Made by a program: the position numbers and the translations under genes. From an uncultured Prevotella sp. (GTDB taxonomy: Bacteria; Bacteroidota; Bacteroidia; Bacteroidales; Bacteroidaceae): a stretch of 61,965 bases of DNA. The stretch is taken from assembly GCA_905233985.1 (NCBI GenBank), contig CAJOFA010000010.1:1-61965 (forward strand), given 5' to 3'. Positions 59,561 through 61,965 of the stretch are shown piece after piece; the stretch's first letter is position 1, and each line of letters starts with the position of its first letter. Below the pieces are notes generated by a model. That model was given only the letters and a program-made list of their open reading frames with translations, did no database searches and was not told where the DNA came from.

Positions 59561-60022
59561 ATGGACAGAAGAGAATTTATCAAGAAAGCCACGATGGCAG
59601 CTGCAGCAACTGCAGTAGTATCGCCAGTATCAGCCATGTTGGACACTATATCTGGCAAGCAATGCAAGGTACTTCTAATCAACGGCAGCCCAAGAACCGA
59701 CGGTAACACGTTCTGCTGTCTGCAGGAGATAGAGGCGACCTTGCAGAAACACGGTATCGAAACAGAAATCGTTCAGATTGGCCGGAAGCCTATACGTATG
59801 TGCATCAACTGTGGTGGTTGTCATCAGCCCGGCAGCAAGGGTTAATACTGGAACATCGCCTACGGTGCTGGCAAGGGAGAGGTGAAACTCGATACCGAGG
59901 GCATGCAGACTATGCGTACCCTAGCCACCAATATGGCCTTCTTGTTACAGAAGATTCATGCTGACGGCGACTCAGCTCCCAAGCGCGACGAACGTCCCCA
60001 GTTTATGAACTTTATTAGATAA
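59561..60022 (+). pseudogene. Tat-signalled flavodoxin-family protein with internal deletion
   Basis: The first part (59561-59842) encodes MDRREFIKKATMAAAATAVV (twin-arginine signal), a flavodoxin-like VLLINGSPRTDGNTFCCLQE and MCINCGGCHQPGSKG. A TAA follows at 59843. In the same frame, 59846-60022 then encodes [20 protein letters not shown] and a normal-looking C-terminus ending MNFIR. The middle, usually about 80-90 residues with most of the FMN pocket, is missing and the junction creates the stop. A deletion pseudogene is the simplest reading; an assembly collapse is possible. Confidence 0.8.
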
Positions 60023-60037
60023 GCCCCCCCGAACAGC

Positions 60038-60859
60038 TTACCAAGGGAACGTTTCAGGGTCGTTAAGAACGTTCGAGCGCAGATTTTGATTCAGGGCACT
60101 GATGGCCTGCATGTCATCGTCGGAGAGCGAGAACGTCATGATTTCCTGATTCTCGGCAAAGTGGTTGGGCTTGGCTCTTGGAATCGTAATCAGTCCTCTC
60201 TGCACAATCCACCGAAGCACAATCTGTGAGGCGGTCTTCTGGTATTTCGCGGCCAGCGACTGGAGCAGCGGATGTCCCACTACGTCGATGTCACCCTGAC
60301 CGAAAGGTCCCCACGCCTCTACCTGAATGCCCAGTTGACGGTTGTAGGCAATGTTCTCCTCCTGCGTCATGAAGGGATGCACCTCTATCTGGTTGATGAC
60401 AGGTCGGATTTCGGCATACGTGAGTAGGTCGTCCAGATGATGACGGTTGAAGTTGCTCACCCCAACGGACTTCACCTTGCCCTGCCGCACATAGTCCTCC
60501 ATCACTTGCCAGGTATCCTTTACACAGTCCTTTACCGGCCAGTGGATCAGCAACAGGTCGATGTAGCCGGTCTTCAGCTTGGCCAGACTCTCGTTAATGG
60601 ACTTCCTAACGGCCTCACTACCTTCACGCATAATGTTCGTAGCGACCTTGGTAGTGACGAAGATCTCCTGTCTCGGTACTCCGCTGTCAATGATGCCTTG
60701 TCCCACTTCAGCCTCGTTCTCGTACCCTTGTGCCGTGTCTATATGACGGAATCCGGCTTCCAAGGCCAGGCGCACATTCTGTCGGGCGGTCTCTCCACGT
60801 AGCGTCCAAGTGCCGACGCCTATCTGTGGAATATCGATGTTATTGTTAAGTCTAATCAT
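60038..60859 (-). CDS. Aldo/keto reductase (2,5-diketo-D-gluconate reductase type)
   Basis: A 273-residue NADPH-dependent reductase. HIDTAQGYENEAEVGQGI carries Asp and Tyr, VTTKV the Lys and LLLIHWP the His of the catalytic tetrad. SVGVSNFN and IPRAKPNHFAEN bind the cofactor. Length is typical. No Fe-S motifs are present, unlike the Tat-exported reductase at 40792. It follows the esterase gene by 24 bases on the same strand. Confidence 0.92.
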   Translation of the reverse strand: MIRLNNNIDIPQIGVGTWTLRGETARQNVRLALEAGFRHIDTAQGYENEAEVGQGIIDSGVPRQEIFVTTKVATNIMREGSEAVRKSINESLAKLKTGYIDLLLIHWPVKDCVKDTWQVMEDYVRQGKVKSVGVSNFNRHHLDDLLTYAEIRPVINQIEVHPFMTQEENIAYNRQLGIQVEAWGPFGQGDIDVVGHPLLQSLAAKYQKTASQIVLRWIVQRGLITIPRAKPNHFAENQEIMTFSLSDDDMQAISALNQNLRSNVLNDPETFPW

Positions 60860-60883
60860 AAACCTATCTGATATAATGCGTTT

Positions 60884-61672
60884 CTACTTTTTTATAGTTT
60901 CTGCTAATTGTGGATTGGTAACCTCCAGATAGCGTTGTGCATAATGACGGCCCAGAAGCCTGTAGCCCTCGCCACTGAAATGGAGATAATCGTCACAGGG
61001 CAGACAGCCCTCTGAAGAGACGACATACGTGTTCGGATACCGGTTGGCAATATCGTTGATAGTGGGATTGGCATGGCCGCAGATGCCGCCATATTCAGTT
61101 CGCACCACTTCACCAACCAGCAGGGGGACAGCAGTCGGATTGAACTGAAGTTCCTGTTGCAAGTCGCAGTAGATTTTCCTCACCGTCTCCTGCCATTCCC
61201 TGTCATAGGCATCCGTCTCGCCCTGATGCAGCAGGATGCCTTTGATGACACCGTCCCTGGCAGCAATCTTCGCCATACTCAGCAGCCGCTCGTAGGGGTC
61301 GCGTCCATACTGATCCAGGATATCGTTCATCCAGTCGCGATCTTCTATTGCAATAAGACGCGCGTTCCGATCCTTGTCGAAGAAAGAGATAGGACAACCT
61401 TCTACAGCCACTGACACAATGCCAATGCGTACATCATCAGGCACAGCTTCGAGCAATGTGCGTCCGAACCAGTCGGCAGGGCCGAGATTGGCATCAGCGC
61501 GGCAAAGGGGTGGCACGGCCTTGCGCCATGTACCTAACTTGCGGTCGGCACCATCGGTAGTAGCCATACTCAAAAAACGATCACTTACCGCTAAGTCCTG
61601 CTCTTCAATAGGAGCCTGTCCTGCCATATTCGATTGTCCGAAGCAGAGGAATATCCAGAAATTCGAGTCCAT
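60884..61672 (-). CDS. SGNH acetylesterase (sialate/acetylxylan esterase type) without signal peptide
   Basis: A 262-residue hydrolase. CFGQSNMAGQAP is block I with the nucleophile Ser, GILLHQGETDAY the block III region, and CDDYLHFSGEGY the Asp-His pair. The protein starts MDSNFWIFLCFGQSNMAG, immediately before block I; relatives I know begin with a signal peptide. A TAAATTTGC promoter element lies 42 bases upstream with no earlier in-frame start after it. It may work on imported acetylated sugars in the cytoplasm. Confidence 0.85.
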   Translation of the reverse strand: MDSNFWIFLCFGQSNMAGQAPIEEQDLAVSDRFLSMATTDGADRKLGTWRKAVPPLCRADANLGPADWFGRTLLEAVPDDVRIGIVSVAVEGCPISFFDKDRNARLIAIEDRDWMNDILDQYGRDPYERLLSMAKIAARDGVIKGILLHQGETDAYDREWQETVRKIYCDLQQELQFNPTAVPLLVGEVVRTEYGGICGHANPTINDIANRYPNTYVVSSEGCLPCDDYLHFSGEGYRLLGRHYAQRYLEVTNPQLAETIKK

Positions 61673-61713
61673 ATCTTTAGTATTTGTGGGGTTACTTGAT
61701 AAACTTATTTAAT

Positions 61714-61722
61714 TCTTGGTGC
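61714..61722 (-). promoter_or_regulatory. -7 element of the esterase-AKR unit
   Basis: TAAATTTGC on the minus strand, about 42 bases before the ATG at 61672. No clear TTTG at the usual spacing. Confidence 0.5.
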
Positions 61723-61774
61723 AAATTTAACGATAATTCCGTAATTATCATTATATTTGCAAATAAAATTTGCG

Positions 61775-61870
61775 AAAACAGGCTGCACCTCGGCATAAGG
61801 CGAGCTTTGACTTTCCCCTTCGGGCCGTCGAGCTAAACCTTCTGCACTCGGTTTGCATTGTTTTTGTCGG
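61775..61870. repeat. Repeat-like non-coding segment at the right edge
   Basis: CTGCACCTCGG (61783-61793) and CTGCACTCGG (61843-61852) flank a hairpin-prone CCCCTTCGGG, with GCGAGCTTTGAC and GTCGAGCTAAACC related to each other. No convincing gene is seen from 61723 to the end of the window. Confidence 0.4.
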
Positions 61871-61965
61871 GTCACCTGCATAACCACGTGGGATTAACCG
61901 AAAATTTTGACCAATCTGAAAATGAAGAATTTCTTGTCAATGACTCCCCTTAGCTGAGCCCTAAA

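Noticed and set aside
59843..59845. Programmed stop-codon readthrough in the flavodoxin gene
   Set aside because: The missing central part of the fold, not only a stop, points to deletion rather than recoding.
61705..61887. 60-codon open frame on the minus strand at the right edge
   Set aside because: Its 3' part covers the promoter of the esterase gene, and its sequence follows a repeat-like non-coding segment; no ribosome site or motif.

Overview
This 62-kb window comes from a Bacteroidota chromosome, most likely of the Bacteroidales/Prevotellaceae. The evidence is the promoter grammar (TTTG, 19-20 bp, TAnnTTTGC, found in front of many starts), TonB-plug/beta-barrel and T9SS-type surface proteins, LytTR two-component signalling, a DUF3857-type protein and core genes with Bacteroidales-like sequences. 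About 57 protein genes are recognisable, roughly half on each strand, plus a damaged tRNA gene, one probable small RNA, one terminated greA leader and several structured intergenic regions. I see no rRNA, CRISPR array, insertion sequence or integrase.

Layout. 1-2340: an AT-richer accessory segment with a minus-strand operon (ECF sigma factor, soluble anti-sigma-like/C39-peptidase-like/RyR protein, truncated unknown gene), bordered by a 5'-truncated tRNA(CAU) that keeps a promoter and a terminator. 2.4-4.3 kb: ribF and a CPBP protease. 4.5-11.1 kb: a minus-strand run topA-aroK-speA-argB-ECF sigma-membrane anti-sigma candidate. 11.3-13.9 kb: esterase, Nudix hydrolase, TlpA-like thioredoxin. 13.9-17.5 kb: histidine kinase, LytTR regulator and phosphoethanolamine transferase. 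17.5-23.5 kb: a TonB-receptor-like barrel, then cysS-ABC ATPase-cobD-like aminotransferase. 23.5-24.8 kb: small RNA, terminated leader, greA, HIT protein. 25-30 kb: a surface operon ending in a C10 (streptopain-like) protease. 30.4-34.7 kb: CoA-transferase and three tandem FKBP isomerases. 34.8-38.2 kb: Lrp regulator, C26-M19 peptidase fusion, GH53. 38.2-42.7 kb: tatA-tatC-Fe/S protein-Fe/S aldo-keto reductase-MgtC-like. 43-47.6 kb: GH36 alpha-galactosidase, HTH, enolase. 47.7-53.3 kb: DUF3857, epimerase, PAP2, RluA. 53.5-61.7 kb: surface proteins, SufE, U32 protease, SpoU methylase, DUF4254-GT9-rubredoxin, a deleted flavodoxin gene, aldo-keto reductase and esterase.

The most unusual signal cuts across the genes. 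Short, wordy, low-complexity or palindromic DNA segments (for example runs of GTGGAGG, TTTGAAG, AAGGAACAAGGGGCA and CCCCTTGGGG) occur at operon junctions and also in frame inside otherwise ordinary genes: CPBP protease, ECF sigma factor, Nudix hydrolase, histidine kinase, response regulator, cysS, C26-M19 protein, Fe/S protein and U32 protease. Two exact words are shared between unrelated genes. The clearest case is an 81-bp palindrome-ended insert of exactly 27 codons in the U32 protease.

Other highlights are the sigma/C39/RyR operon, the tat operon whose own Fe/S cargo carries an internal twin-arginine motif, a greA leader resembling the arrangement of E. coli GraL, a duplicated promoter-plus-hairpin cassette shared by two loci, and probable leaderless mRNAs. 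All assignments come from reading the sequence and from remembered family knowledge; no database search was run.
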